64,000 nt of DNA. Source: Polyangiaceae bacterium (GTDB lineage: Bacteria > Myxococcota_A > Polyangia > Polyangiales > Polyangiaceae). The stretch is from the NCBI GenBank assembly GCA_041389725.1, contig JAWKRG010000005.1:558001-622000 (forward strand). The letters run 5' to 3'. Shown here one piece after another: positions 1 to 7,957 of the stretch. The number at the start of each line of letters is the position of its first letter. Position 1 is the first letter of the stretch. The position numbers and the translations under genes were made by a program. Below the pieces are notes generated by a model. It made no database searches, had not been told where the DNA came from, and was given only the letters and a program-made list of their open reading frames with translations.

Positions 1-2
1 GC

Positions 3-1244
3 ACGGCGCTCGAAGTGATGGATCACGCGCCCTGCGAGCAGAGCGCGTCAGTGTACGTCGACGCCCTGATCGGCCCCTTCGCCGCGCACCGCACCCACGC
101 CTTGGCGCGTCTGCCGCGTTGCGCCGATGCCGCACAAAGCGCGGTGGAAGCGGCGATGGATCGAGAGCCGCGGCACATGCTGCGCTTGGCCGCGGCGCTG
201 GCGGACATTGCGCCAGCACGCGCCGTGCACGTGATCTTGCCGCGGCTGGCCCGCGCGAAAGGGCAGCAACGCCGCGTGCTGCGCTTCGCGCTTGGGCGTG
301 CGGCATCCAGCTCACGCGCGAGTGCGGCGCTGCGCAGCGCTCTCGGGGATGCGTCCTTGGCGCCCGAGAGCACCCTGGACTTGCTACGCGCACTAGGGCC
401 ACGCGTGGGCGATCACGGCAAGAGCGCCGTCGACGCGCTGTTGCGGGTCCCGAGTACCGGCTTTCGAGAGCGCTACTTGCGCCTTGAGCCCGCGGGACAT
501 CTCGCACCCATCGACGCGCGCGCGAAGGCGCTCGTGGCCGAAGCCCTGACTCGTGACGCGAACAAGCACGTGCGAACGCGCGCCGCCGAAGTCATCGCGG
601 TGCCGACGTTGTTTCAGAATGAGTTGATGCAGGCGCTCTCGGACCCCGAAGTCAGGGTTCGCGAAGCGGCTGCGGTCGCTCTGACGCATCCGCGGGGTCA
701 GTTCGCGTCCCAAGCCCTCGTGGTGCGGCTACAGAGCGATGCGTGGCCCATCGTGCGCGCGGCCGCCGCTGACGCCCTCGCCAAGCTGCCGTCCAATCCT
801 GGTGTGGACGCTGCTCTGGGGGACGCAACCACGGACGAATCACGGCACGTGCGTGGACCCGCGTTGACGGCCCTGGGGGCGCGGCGCGCGCGTAGCCAAG
901 CGCCGAAGGTGCGGGCGCGTTTGGAGATGGACGACGAGAGCCCCGACGTGCGCGCTCGCGCCGCCGAAGCGCTCGGCTTGATGTGCGACCGCGACGCAGT
1001 GGAGCTGCTCACGCGGTCCGCGCGCAAGCTCTCCGACCCGATGCTGCCTGCGGAGGAGCGCGGGGTCAGCACCATGTCCCTGGGTGCCCTCGGCCGTCTG
1101 CGACCGCCGGACCTCGAGCGCCGCCTTGCGCCCTTGCGCGCCAAGGGTGCATCCCACACCGCCCGCGCCGCCGCGGAAGCCACTCTGCGATCCTCGGGCA
1201 GCTGTCCTCCTTCGAGGATTCCGAAGCGTCATGGCAGACGTTGA
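3..1244 (+). CDS. HEAT-repeat protein, 5' end cut by the window
   Basis: The reading frame is open from the first base, so the gene probably begins upstream. GTG at 15 and ATG at 18 are the first possible starts, but neither has a ribosome binding site. The visible part (about 410 residues) is a run of roughly 30-residue helical repeats with the HEAT/PBS-lyase signature, such as VRVREAAAVAL, IVRAAAADALAKL and DVRARAAEALGLM. Proteins of this type are protein-protein interaction scaffolds, and no catalytic residues are visible. The tail from about residue 390 is basic and low in complexity. The next gene starts 87 bp downstream behind its own Shine-Dalgarno sequence, so co-transcription is possible but not shown. 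Family assignment is confident; the cellular role is unknown. Confidence 0.75.
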   Translation, partial: TALEVMDHAPCEQSASVYVDALIGPFAAHRTHALARLPRCADAAQSAVEAAMDREPRHMLRLAAALADIAPARAVHVILPRLARAKGQQRRVLRFALGRAASSSRASAALRSALGDASLAPESTLDLLRALGPRVGDHGKSAVDALLRVPSTGFRERYLRLEPAGHLAPIDARAKALVAEALTRDANKHVRTRAAEVIAVPTLFQNELMQALSDPEVRVREAAAVALTHPRGQFASQALVVRLQSDAWPIVRAAAADALAKLPSNPGVDAALGDATTDESRHVRGPALTALGARRARSQAPKVRARLEMDDESPDVRARAAEALGLMCDRDAVELLTRSARKLSDPMLPAEERGVSTMSLGALGRLRPPDLERRLAPLRAKGASHTARAAAEATLRSSGSCPPSRIPKRHGRR

Positions 1245-1330
1245 CGAGGATCGCACTCCCTCGCACTAGATTTCGCAGCGTCACGGCGGTCGCAGACACT
1301 GACCCTGGTTTTTGCTAAGAGGAGGCCACC

Positions 1331-2383
1331 ATGTCCTGGATTCTAGTCACGGGTGCGTCGGGTTTCGTCGGATCACGGTTGGTGCATGCGCTCGTCGAAC
1401 GCGGTGAGCACGTCAAAGCGTTCGTACGTGCGGGCTCGAGTCTGCGTCAGTTGCAAGGGCTACCAGCGGATCGCTGTCGCATCGCCGTCGGTGACATCAC
1501 CGTCGAGCACACGGTGTACCGAGCTTTGGCCGATTGCGACCGCCTCTACCACGTGGCTTCTAGCTTCAAGATGTGGGACCCCCACCCCGAGCACATTCTG
1601 GGACCCGCCGTGGAAGGGACTCGCGCCACGCTCACCGCGGCGCGCAAGCGTGGCTTGGAAAAGATCGTCGTCACCAGCAGTGTTGCCGCGCTGGGGACCA
1701 CGAGCAGCAGCGATTCGATGGACGAGAGCCACGAGTTCAACCTGGCGGATCCCGAGACCTACATCCTGTCCAAGTACGAAGCCCTGCGTGTCACCGAGGA
1801 GATGGTCGACGAGGGACTGCCCATCGTCAGCGTGCTGCCAGCGGGCATCTTCGGTCCCGGCGACTGGAAGCCGACGCCCTCGGGGCAGAGCATTCTCACG
1901 TATCTGAAGCTCGGCGCACGCATGCGTCCCCCCGTCACCGAAGGTGGGTTGAACATCGTGGACGTGGACGACGTAGTGCAGGGTCACATGCTGGCCATGG
2001 ACAAGGGCCGAGTTGGTGAGCGCTACATTCTGGGCGGTGAGAACGTCAGTTTCCGCCAGATGTTCGAGGCGCTCAGCGAGATCACCGGGCTCGCGCCGCC
2101 GGGATCCACCATGTCCGGCGGCAGCGCGCAGCTCATGGGACGCTTGATGGAGTGGGGAGCGCGTTTGCGAGGCGGCGAGCCCAGCCTGACGCACCGTTTG
2201 GCTCGGGACTTCGCCAACGGTTACGCCTGGGTCACGTCCGAAAAAGCCGAGAGCGAGCTGGGCTACACGCATCGACCCGCGCGCGAGACCCTGACTCGTT
2301 CCGTGCGCTGGTTTCTCGAGCATGGCTACGTCGATGCGCCGTCTGCGCACCGCGTGAGCTTGGAGCTCGGGGCAGCGACGTGA
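1331..2383 (+). CDS. NAD(P)-dependent epimerase/dehydratase, extended SDR family
   Basis: 350 residues, normal length for extended short-chain dehydrogenases of the dihydroflavonol-4-reductase/HpnA type. The Rossmann dinucleotide motif TGASGFVG is at residues 7-14, the catalytic Ser region TSSVAA near 115-120 and the Y-x3-K pair at Y144/K148. A proton-relay mechanism with NAD(P) is therefore expected. The substrate cannot be read from the sequence; relatives act on nucleotide sugars, sterols or hopanoid side chains. The start is well supported: AAGAGGAGG lies 6-7 nt before the ATG. The stop overlaps the GTG start of the next gene, so the two are probably translationally coupled. No hopanoid biosynthesis genes lie nearby, so an HpnA role is only one option. 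Confidence 0.9.
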   Translation: MSWILVTGASGFVGSRLVHALVERGEHVKAFVRAGSSLRQLQGLPADRCRIAVGDITVEHTVYRALADCDRLYHVASSFKMWDPHPEHILGPAVEGTRATLTAARKRGLEKIVVTSSVAALGTTSSSDSMDESHEFNLADPETYILSKYEALRVTEEMVDEGLPIVSVLPAGIFGPGDWKPTPSGQSILTYLKLGARMRPPVTEGGLNIVDVDDVVQGHMLAMDKGRVGERYILGGENVSFRQMFEALSEITGLAPPGSTMSGGSAQLMGRLMEWGARLRGGEPSLTHRLARDFANGYAWVTSEKAESELGYTHRPARETLTRSVRWFLEHGYVDAPSAHRVSLELGAAT

Positions 2384-3162
2384 GCGAGGGTGCGGCAACC
2401 GGAGGCGACAAGGTAGGCGACGGCGCAGCCGTCGGCGCGGCGCCCGAAGGCGAGAACGTGAGCGAGGGAGCGGCCGTCGGCACGGCGCCCGGTGCCGGGG
2501 CCGCAGCGTTCAGCACGGGCACGCTGCTGGCGGCACTGATCGCCATTCCGGCGGCGCTGCGCGCCCAGGGAAGCAGTACGCCCTTGGTGTGGCTCGTGCT
2601 GGCAGGTGCCGGTGCGCTCGCATGCGGCGGCGTGTCGGCAGCGATCTCGTCCCTGCGCGCAGAGAAGCGCGCCTTCTTCGTCTTGGGCCTCGCGCTGGGG
2701 CTCACGCTCCCCGTGCTAGCCGTCTTCGGTCGCATCCTGAAGAATGCGACGCACCATCGCGCGCTGGGTGGCGTCACCTTCGCGGTGGTCGCCGCGCTGA
2801 TGGTGTTGGGCGCCATTTGGGTTTGCCATCGCTTGGTGGATTGGGCGGACACGAGCCTGAAGCAGAAGGTCATTGCCGCGATCGGAATCCTCGGGGGTCT
2901 CGCTGGCGCTCGCTTCTGCCTGCCGCTCTTGACGGCTTCCACCGCGCGAACCGCCGTGTTGGACGGCGTGCTGCTGTTGGTGGCCACTCTGGCGGCTGCG
3001 CTGTGGGTTCCGCATGCGGCTCTGAAGAATCGCAAGCTCGGTCTGGGTCTGTGGCTCAGCCTCAGCTGCGCCGCCGTCGTCGTGCTGCTGGCCGTGCCCG
3101 CGGCTCGCCAGGCGGCTCGCGACGCCGCACCCGTGTTGTTCGGGCCGTTCTGGTTGATCTGA
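2380..3162 (+). CDS. Polytopic membrane protein, unknown function
   Basis: I place the start at the GTG overlapping the epimerase stop (GTGA), giving 260 residues. The frame stays open upstream, but that part is antisense-like arginine-rich sequence. Residues 1-45 form an Ala/Gly/Glu-rich head with two copies of an SEGAA...GDGAAVG/GENVSEGAAVG-like pattern. After this come about seven hydrophobic segments (for example FSTGTLLAALIAIPAAL, PLVWLVLAGAGALACGG, AFFVLGLALGLTLPVLAVFG and LWLSLSCAAVVVLLAVPAA). No conserved motif identifies a transporter or enzyme. Coupling to the epimerase suggests a membrane-associated partner role, which is inference. The gene ends 60 bp from the convergent radical SAM gene. 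Confidence 0.7.
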   Translation: MSEGAATGGDKVGDGAAVGAAPEGENVSEGAAVGTAPGAGAAAFSTGTLLAALIAIPAALRAQGSSTPLVWLVLAGAGALACGGVSAAISSLRAEKRAFFVLGLALGLTLPVLAVFGRILKNATHHRALGGVTFAVVAALMVLGAIWVCHRLVDWADTSLKQKVIAAIGILGGLAGARFCLPLLTASTARTAVLDGVLLLVATLAAALWVPHAALKNRKLGLGLWLSLSCAAVVVLLAVPAARQAARDAAPVLFGPFWLI

Positions 3163-3221
3163 CGAGCGTCACGAAGGGGTGGGAATGTTCCCTCGCACAC
3201 ACCGGGCCGGTGACTGCCGCG

Positions 3222-4757
3222 TTACGGCGCGCAAGCGTGCACGAAGTGGCTCCGGGGCCGCACAGTGGTCCAACGGCGTAGGATGTTGCGAGTCTCCGCA
3301 TCCTCGGATGCGAGCTTTTCGAACAGGTAGTCCTGGATCCCCTTGTGCACGGCGCAGAGCACACTCTCGCGCATACGTCCCTGGATGGTGCCTTGGGTGG
3401 CGTAGTTGTGAACCGGGCAGACGCCGCAATACGGGCGGTACGCGCAGGTCACACAGTCGGGTTGGGCGTCCAGGTTGGAGGCGACCGCCAGCGCAGCAAC
3501 TGTTTCATGGGCGACCAAATCACGATAGCGCGAGTGGATGGTTCCGATGTGGAAGGTGTCGTCGCCCGAGGCCGCGAGCATGCGCCCTTCGTCGCAGGTG
3601 AAGACTCTGCCGTCATAGTTGTACGCCAGCTGGCCGATCCCGGCGCCACAGGGCGAGCGGATGTCCACGAAGTTCGGGTCGGTTTGGGTCAGGATCTTGG
3701 TCAGGAAGATGGCGCCAAAGCGTTCCAGCACCTGTACCCCTTTGCGATTCAGCTCGAGAATGTAGTCCGTCGCCTCTCGATAGAACGCCAAGTACTCGTG
3801 CCGCGGATACTCGATGCGCTGACGTGTGCGCTCCGCGAATCCGAAGGGATCCACCGGGCGCAGAAAGATCGCGCGACAACCGAGGTTCACGTAGCTGTCG
3901 ACGATCTCTCGGGGGCGACTGAGGGCGCCGCGCGTCGTCGTGAGCAGCGCCTCCACGTGGTAGAGGGACGGATCCAGTCCGAGCGCCACGTAGCGTTCGT
4001 TGATCTTCTCGATCCAACGCGACGCCTCGGCATGGGCGCTGCGACCGGCCAGCACGCGTTGGGAGTCGTGGAGGTCCGCCGGGCCGTCGATGCTGGTACA
4101 GATCTGCACGCGCCGTGAGAGCAAATACTCCATGCGCTCGTCGGTCATCAGCGAGAGATTCGTCACCAGCGTGAACTCGAGGGCTTTGCCGTAGGATCGG
4201 TTTCGCTCCAGCGCGTACTCGATGGCGCGCTTGACTACATCGAAATTGGCGAGGGGCTCGCCGCCCTGGAATTCGATGGTGACCGCGGGGGAAGTGGACG
4301 AGAGCGCCATGTCTACGACTCGGTCCGCAGTCGTAGGACTCATGTCGGTGTCGGCGCGATGCAACGGAGCCCGACTTGCGTGGCAGTACACGCACGTAGT
4401 GTTGCAGCGCAGAGTCACCACCATCACGTGCAAGTGCGGTCCCGTGCGAAGGAAGCGCACCTTGTCGCTGGCGCGCGCAACGAGTTGCCGCTCGTTCAGC
4501 TCACTCCGCACGAAATTGGCGCGCCGAAGGCGTTTGTGAAGATCGCTCCCCGCTTGCAGCTCGCCGCGCATGAGCGTCTCCAGCTCCGTGTCGTCGACGA
4601 AGACCCAGTCACCGAAGTCACTGGTAAGGAGGGTTCGACCGGCAACCTTGCGCAGGCGCAAGGGCATGAGTCCGGAGCGCGGAGACAGGTTCGTCACGGC
4701 CAGCATGTGCGGCAGATCTTGCGCCCCTTGGCGTTGAGGGAGGGTGACGACGGTCAC
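3222..4757 (-). CDS. hxsB: HxsB-like radical SAM maturase, apparently orphan
   Basis: 511 residues. The radical SAM [4Fe-4S] motif CxxxCxxC is C118-C122-C125 inside VVTLRCNTTCVYC, followed by EFQGGEPLANFD, the SAM-binding GGE region. The C-terminal half has the extra-cluster cysteines expected of a SPASM-like domain (SPCGAGIG, CVTCAYRPYCGVCPV and a late LCAVHK) and the stretch DEGRMLAASGDDTFHIG. The N-terminal block PLRLRKVAGRTLLTSDFGDW and this overall layout match my knowledge of the His-Xaa-Ser system maturase HxsB, which modifies a small ribosomal peptide together with the second radical SAM enzyme HxsC. No HxsC, HxsD or obvious His-Xaa-Ser peptide is visible in the window. The GTG start lacks a clear ribosome binding site; Met18 or Met31 are alternatives closer to the usual family start. 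It is divergent from the metallopeptidase gene. Confidence 0.75.
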   Translation of the reverse strand: MTVVTLPQRQGAQDLPHMLAVTNLSPRSGLMPLRLRKVAGRTLLTSDFGDWVFVDDTELETLMRGELQAGSDLHKRLRRANFVRSELNERQLVARASDKVRFLRTGPHLHVMVVTLRCNTTCVYCHASRAPLHRADTDMSPTTADRVVDMALSSTSPAVTIEFQGGEPLANFDVVKRAIEYALERNRSYGKALEFTLVTNLSLMTDERMEYLLSRRVQICTSIDGPADLHDSQRVLAGRSAHAEASRWIEKINERYVALGLDPSLYHVEALLTTTRGALSRPREIVDSYVNLGCRAIFLRPVDPFGFAERTRQRIEYPRHEYLAFYREATDYILELNRKGVQVLERFGAIFLTKILTQTDPNFVDIRSPCGAGIGQLAYNYDGRVFTCDEGRMLAASGDDTFHIGTIHSRYRDLVAHETVAALAVASNLDAQPDCVTCAYRPYCGVCPVHNYATQGTIQGRMRESVLCAVHKGIQDYLFEKLASEDAETRNILRRWTTVRPRSHFVHACAP

Positions 4758-4857
4758 GCCTGCTGCCTCACTGACCCGGTGTGCCCCGCGCTGCCCACTG
4801 CAAGCCCCAAAAACCGTGGCCGATCGTCGGCTTCAGGGTTTCGTGCCAGCTCTCACA

Positions 4858-4886
4858 TTGACGTACCCCGCAGCGGCTCTTAACTT
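4858..4886 (+). promoter_or_regulatory. Sigma-70-type promoter for the metallopeptidase gene
   Basis: TTGACG at 4858-4863 and TAACTT at 4881-4886 are separated by exactly 17 bp, close to the consensus TTGACA-17-TATAAT. The -10 box ends only 8 nt before the ATG at 4895, so the predicted transcript is leaderless or nearly so, and no Shine-Dalgarno sequence is present. Confidence 0.6.
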
Positions 4887-4894
4887 TTCCATGG

Positions 4895-6211
4895 ATGACC
4901 CGTGAAGCCGGCGAGGGACGAGCGCGCCGCTTCCTCACCCTTCTCCTCGCGCTCCTGATTCTAGCCCTGCCTCTTCCGGCGGCGGCGCAGGCAGCGGCGC
5001 AGGCAGCTCCGGCTGAAGCAAAGGCGGTGCAACCTGCTCCGCCTGCAGCAAAGGCAGCCCCGCAACCCGCAGTGCGCACCGGCGTGACGTCGGTCGTTCC
5101 GGCAGAGGCCGAGGCCGGGACTGCAAAGTCCCCCGCGCCCCGGCCGGGTGAGGCGCCCCCAAGTGATGCCCCGCAGTTGCCAGAGAATCTGACCCTGCCG
5201 AAGCCGCCGGCCACCTTCAACACCCATGACGCCGGGTGGATTCGCTTCTCCTACCTTCCCGCTGTGCGCGAAAGAGTGCAGCCGTTGATCGACGAGGCAG
5301 ACTCGATCCGCAAGGACCTGCGCGTGCGGCTCGGTTCCGACGTTTTGGAAGACGTCACGGTGTACATCGCGCGCACCCCCGGAGAAATGGCCACCCTCGC
5401 CCCCGAGGGCGCGCCCTTTCCCAAGTACGCGGCGGGCGTCGCCTACTCGGATCTGCGATTGATCCTGCTGACGATTCACCCAGTCGATCCCAATTCCCGA
5501 CACGAGCTGTCCGAGGTGTTTCGTCACGAACTAGCCCACGTCGCCTTGCACCAAGCCGTCGGTGGGCACCACGTGCCGCGCTGGTTCAACGAAGGCTTCG
5601 CCGTCTTCGCCTCAGGGGAAAGCTCCTTCCCGCGGATGCAAACGCTGTGGACGGCCACCCTGTCGAACGAACTGCTGCCTCTGCGACGAATGGAGCGCTC
5701 TTTCCCTGAAGACGCTCTGACGGCTTCCGTCGCCTACGCCCAAGCCGCCGACGTCGTCCGCTTCTTGGTACGCAGGCAGGACCGTGAGCGCTTCACCGCC
5801 ATGGTCGACCGCGTGGGCAACGGCCAGGCCTTCGAGACGGCCATGAAAGACGCCTACGGCGTGGATCTAGCTGGACTGGAGTACGAGTGGCGCGAGGACG
5901 TGGCGCGTCGCTACACCTTCTGGCCGGTCTTGTTCAGCGGCAGCATCATTTGGGCCTTTGCCATCGGCCTCTTCGCTTGGGGCTTCCGCCGCCGTCGTAG
6001 GCGCGACCGTGCGACCCTGGAACGCTGGGCGCGAGAAGAAGCGCGCGAGGACGAGCTACGGCGACAGCTGGCGGAAGCAGCACAAGGTGCTCGACTGCAC
6101 CTGGTACTCGCGCGGCCAAAGCCAGAGGAAGAGATCGACGCGACGGTGTTGCCTCCTGAGAGCGCCGTGCCCAAGGTCGAACACGAGGGTCAGTGGCACA
6201 CACTGCACTGA
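4895..6211 (+). CDS. Membrane-anchored gluzincin metallopeptidase (peptidase MA-like)
   Basis: 438 residues. A signal peptide or anchor (RRFLTLLLALLILALPLPAAAQ) is followed by an Ala/Pro-rich linker to about residue 105. The zinc site is H211-E-L-A-H215 in VFRHELAHVAL, with the third ligand E233 in WFNEGFAVFASGE, the spacing typical of the peptidase MA family. One transmembrane segment near residues 346-368 (PVLFSGSIIWAFAIGLFAWGF) is followed by an Arg-rich cytoplasmic tail. The catalytic domain should therefore face the periplasm. It is probably a protease for envelope proteins; the substrate is unknown. A good -35/-10 pair lies directly before the start. It is divergent from the radical SAM gene, but a role in processing a modified peptide would be speculation. 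Confidence 0.85.
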   Translation: MTREAGEGRARRFLTLLLALLILALPLPAAAQAAAQAAPAEAKAVQPAPPAAKAAPQPAVRTGVTSVVPAEAEAGTAKSPAPRPGEAPPSDAPQLPENLTLPKPPATFNTHDAGWIRFSYLPAVRERVQPLIDEADSIRKDLRVRLGSDVLEDVTVYIARTPGEMATLAPEGAPFPKYAAGVAYSDLRLILLTIHPVDPNSRHELSEVFRHELAHVALHQAVGGHHVPRWFNEGFAVFASGESSFPRMQTLWTATLSNELLPLRRMERSFPEDALTASVAYAQAADVVRFLVRRQDRERFTAMVDRVGNGQAFETAMKDAYGVDLAGLEYEWREDVARRYTFWPVLFSGSIIWAFAIGLFAWGFRRRRRRDRATLERWAREEAREDELRRQLAEAAQGARLHLVLARPKPEEEIDATVLPPESAVPKVEHEGQWHTLH

Positions 6212-6252
6212 TGTCTGCGCGCTAGTCCGCGACAGCCGACTGCGCCGACTGC

Positions 6253-6528
6253 TCACTCCCCACGAACGCGGCGCTGCTCGGCGTGGCGGGATTCGTCGAT
6301 CAAGCGCTCGAAGATGCGGCGGACGGCCTGACCGTCCAAAGTACCAGGCGCCCGCGCGGCCAACCGGTCGAGGATTTCGCGCTCTCGGTTGGGGTCGTAG
6401 ACGCCAAGGCCGTGCTCACGTTTGTAGTCGCCGACGGCCATCACGCGATCCAGCCGCTCGGCCACCCACTTCAGGATCTCGTCGTCGATGCGATCGATTT
6501 CCCGTCGCAGCTCTTCCAGGCGCTCCAC
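6253..6528 (-). CDS. Chorismate mutase, AroQ class
   Basis: 91 residues, the normal size of a single-domain AroQ chorismate mutase, which converts chorismate to prephenate in Phe/Tyr synthesis. The helical pattern is clear: LRREIDRIDDEILKWVAERLDRV, then GDYKREHG with the active-site Lys and DPNREREILDRL with the conserved Arg/Glu region. The GTG start is the only reasonable one because an in-frame TAG lies 9 bp upstream. No prephenate dehydratase or DAHP synthase domain is fused. It lies 72 bp downstream of the VWA lipoprotein gene on the same strand; the intervening bases show no promoter I can recognise, so read-through from that gene is possible. The protein should be cytosolic. Confidence 0.88.
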   Translation of the reverse strand: MERLEELRREIDRIDDEILKWVAERLDRVMAVGDYKREHGLGVYDPNREREILDRLAARAPGTLDGQAVRRIFERLIDESRHAEQRRVRGE

Positions 6529-6600
6529 CCGATCAGGCTACGGCGTCGACCGGAAATTGCCCACGGAAATCTGAAAGCCGGGAGTGCAGGCGCCGAAACG

Positions 6601-7818
6601 TCAGCGAACCTGCGTAGGGCAGCCACCGACGACCTGTAGTTGGTACACGTCGCCACTCTTCAGCTTGTCGCATGCGGGCCCCAGGATCTCGATGGTCTTG
6701 CTGCCAGCCCACTGCCAGCCGTCAGTGGCATCCCCGGGCAGTACGCTCTTGTCGAAATACACGTTCACCAGATCCGCGTCCTCGGGCTCGAAGTCGAGCT
6801 CGATCGTGCAGCTGATGGCCACGGTCACTCCGATCTGTTTGAGCGCGTCCGAGAGCTCCGTGGCATCGCTGACCGCGTAGTACTTGGGGGATGTGGCGCG
6901 CGCCGTCAGTCCCGCCACCGCCAACTTGTCCAACACCTTCGCGAACACCTCGCTGCCCGGCATTCCCACCACATAGGTGGGAATCCCCTGGGCAGCCAAA
7001 GCAGCCACTGCGGCTTCACTGGCGGGGCCATCCACGCAATTCAAGGGACCGCCTCCCGGGACATTGGGCGCACAGCAGTTGTACACCGAGTCGCAGGGTA
7101 CGCCGTTGATCACGGCGCCCTCGATGTTCGGCATGCAGTCCTGGATGGCACAAGAGGTGGCGAGGTTGCAGTTCGGTCCACCGTCAGTGGCGAGCACCAC
7201 GAAGGTTTTTCCTGTCAGCGCCGTCAGTGTCGGCGCGAGCGCCGTGAGCGTCGCCGAGGTCGGCGTGCCACCTTGGGGTGACATCTTTGCCAACGTGTTC
7301 AGCAGCGCTTGCAGAACCGGACCGTCCTTCTGTTGCTCTGCGAAGGTGACGGGATCGCCGTCCTGGGTCGGGAACACCTCCACGCCGGACTCACAGCCGG
7401 GGATGGGTCCGCTGCTGCCCGGGAACACCGCAGCGCCGTAGCGCACACGGTGGCCAACGGTGCGCAGCACATCGGCGATGGCCACCCGCGCGCTTTGGTA
7501 CTTGTCGAGCCCGCCCGCCTGCGGGTCGGACATGCTTCCCGAGCGATCCAAGACGAAGTAGAGATTGGGGCGATCGATCACGACGGGGATCAGCTGGTTG
7601 CCGCACAGCTCCGCGTCCGCCGAGGGTGGCCCGTCATTGATTCCCGCGTCGATCAGTGGTGCCCCGCCGGTGCCCGCGCTCGCGTCTTGCAGAGGCTGGA
7701 ACAACGGCGGGTGCGATTCGCCGCCACAGGCTGCGAAGGTCAACGCGGATGCGACCAGCGCCGTCGCCGCGTTCGTCCATGCGCGACGTAGAATCGAGCC
7801 TCGATCAACCCTTCGCAT
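6601..7818 (-). CDS. VWA-domain lipoprotein
   Basis: Starting at the ATG at 7818 the protein has 405 residues and a lipobox LTFAAC with Cys31. The longer frame to 7860 would bury the signal peptide, and a TATCCT box 10 nt upstream supports the shorter form. The VWA domain begins at DRPNLYFVLDRSGSMSD, which contains the MIDAS motif DxSxS; the Thr/Asp MIDAS positions are in GGTPTSATL and VVLATDGGPNC. Cysteine pairs in the insert (NCNLATSCAIQDC, YNCCAPN) suggest an oxidised, extracytoplasmic fold. It is probably an outer-membrane or periplasmic metal-dependent adhesion or scaffold protein. Similar VWA lipoproteins are common in myxobacteria and their ligands are unknown. Confidence 0.85.
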   Translation of the reverse strand: MRRVDRGSILRRAWTNAATALVASALTFAACGGESHPPLFQPLQDASAGTGGAPLIDAGINDGPPSADAELCGNQLIPVVIDRPNLYFVLDRSGSMSDPQAGGLDKYQSARVAIADVLRTVGHRVRYGAAVFPGSSGPIPGCESGVEVFPTQDGDPVTFAEQQKDGPVLQALLNTLAKMSPQGGTPTSATLTALAPTLTALTGKTFVVLATDGGPNCNLATSCAIQDCMPNIEGAVINGVPCDSVYNCCAPNVPGGGPLNCVDGPASEAAVAALAAQGIPTYVVGMPGSEVFAKVLDKLAVAGLTARATSPKYYAVSDATELSDALKQIGVTVAISCTIELDFEPEDADLVNVYFDKSVLPGDATDGWQWAGSKTIEILGPACDKLKSGDVYQLQVVGGCPTQVR

Positions 7819-7828
7819 CCGCCGTGAC

Positions 7829-7834
7829 AGGATA
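7829..7834 (-). promoter_or_regulatory. -10 box TATCCT of the VWA lipoprotein gene
   Basis: GCTATCCT on the coding strand ends 10 nt before the ATG at 7818, with no Shine-Dalgarno sequence between. A short or absent 5' leader is predicted. Confidence 0.4.
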
Positions 7835-7944
7835 GCAGGCAACGCCGCGAGCCGCCCCAAGGCGACAATTTGGCGGCAAGCTCGCGGGGAGCGGACGAAA
7901 CGACAAAAGGTCGCGGTAGCGACGTAAAACTGCCACGGATTCGT

Positions 7945-7950
7945 TATCGT
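7945..7950 (+). promoter_or_regulatory. -10 box TATCGT of the PDZ/carboxypeptidase-regulatory-like gene
   Basis: TATCGT lies 7 nt before GTG 7958 and 4 nt before GTG 7955, which favours the second GTG as the start of a leaderless message. Confidence 0.4.
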
Positions 7951-7957
7951 CCCCGTG

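Noticed and set aside
6529..6600. Small gene between chorismate mutase and the VWA lipoprotein
   Set aside because: Only 72 bp, with no start and stop arrangement that gives a plausible peptide.
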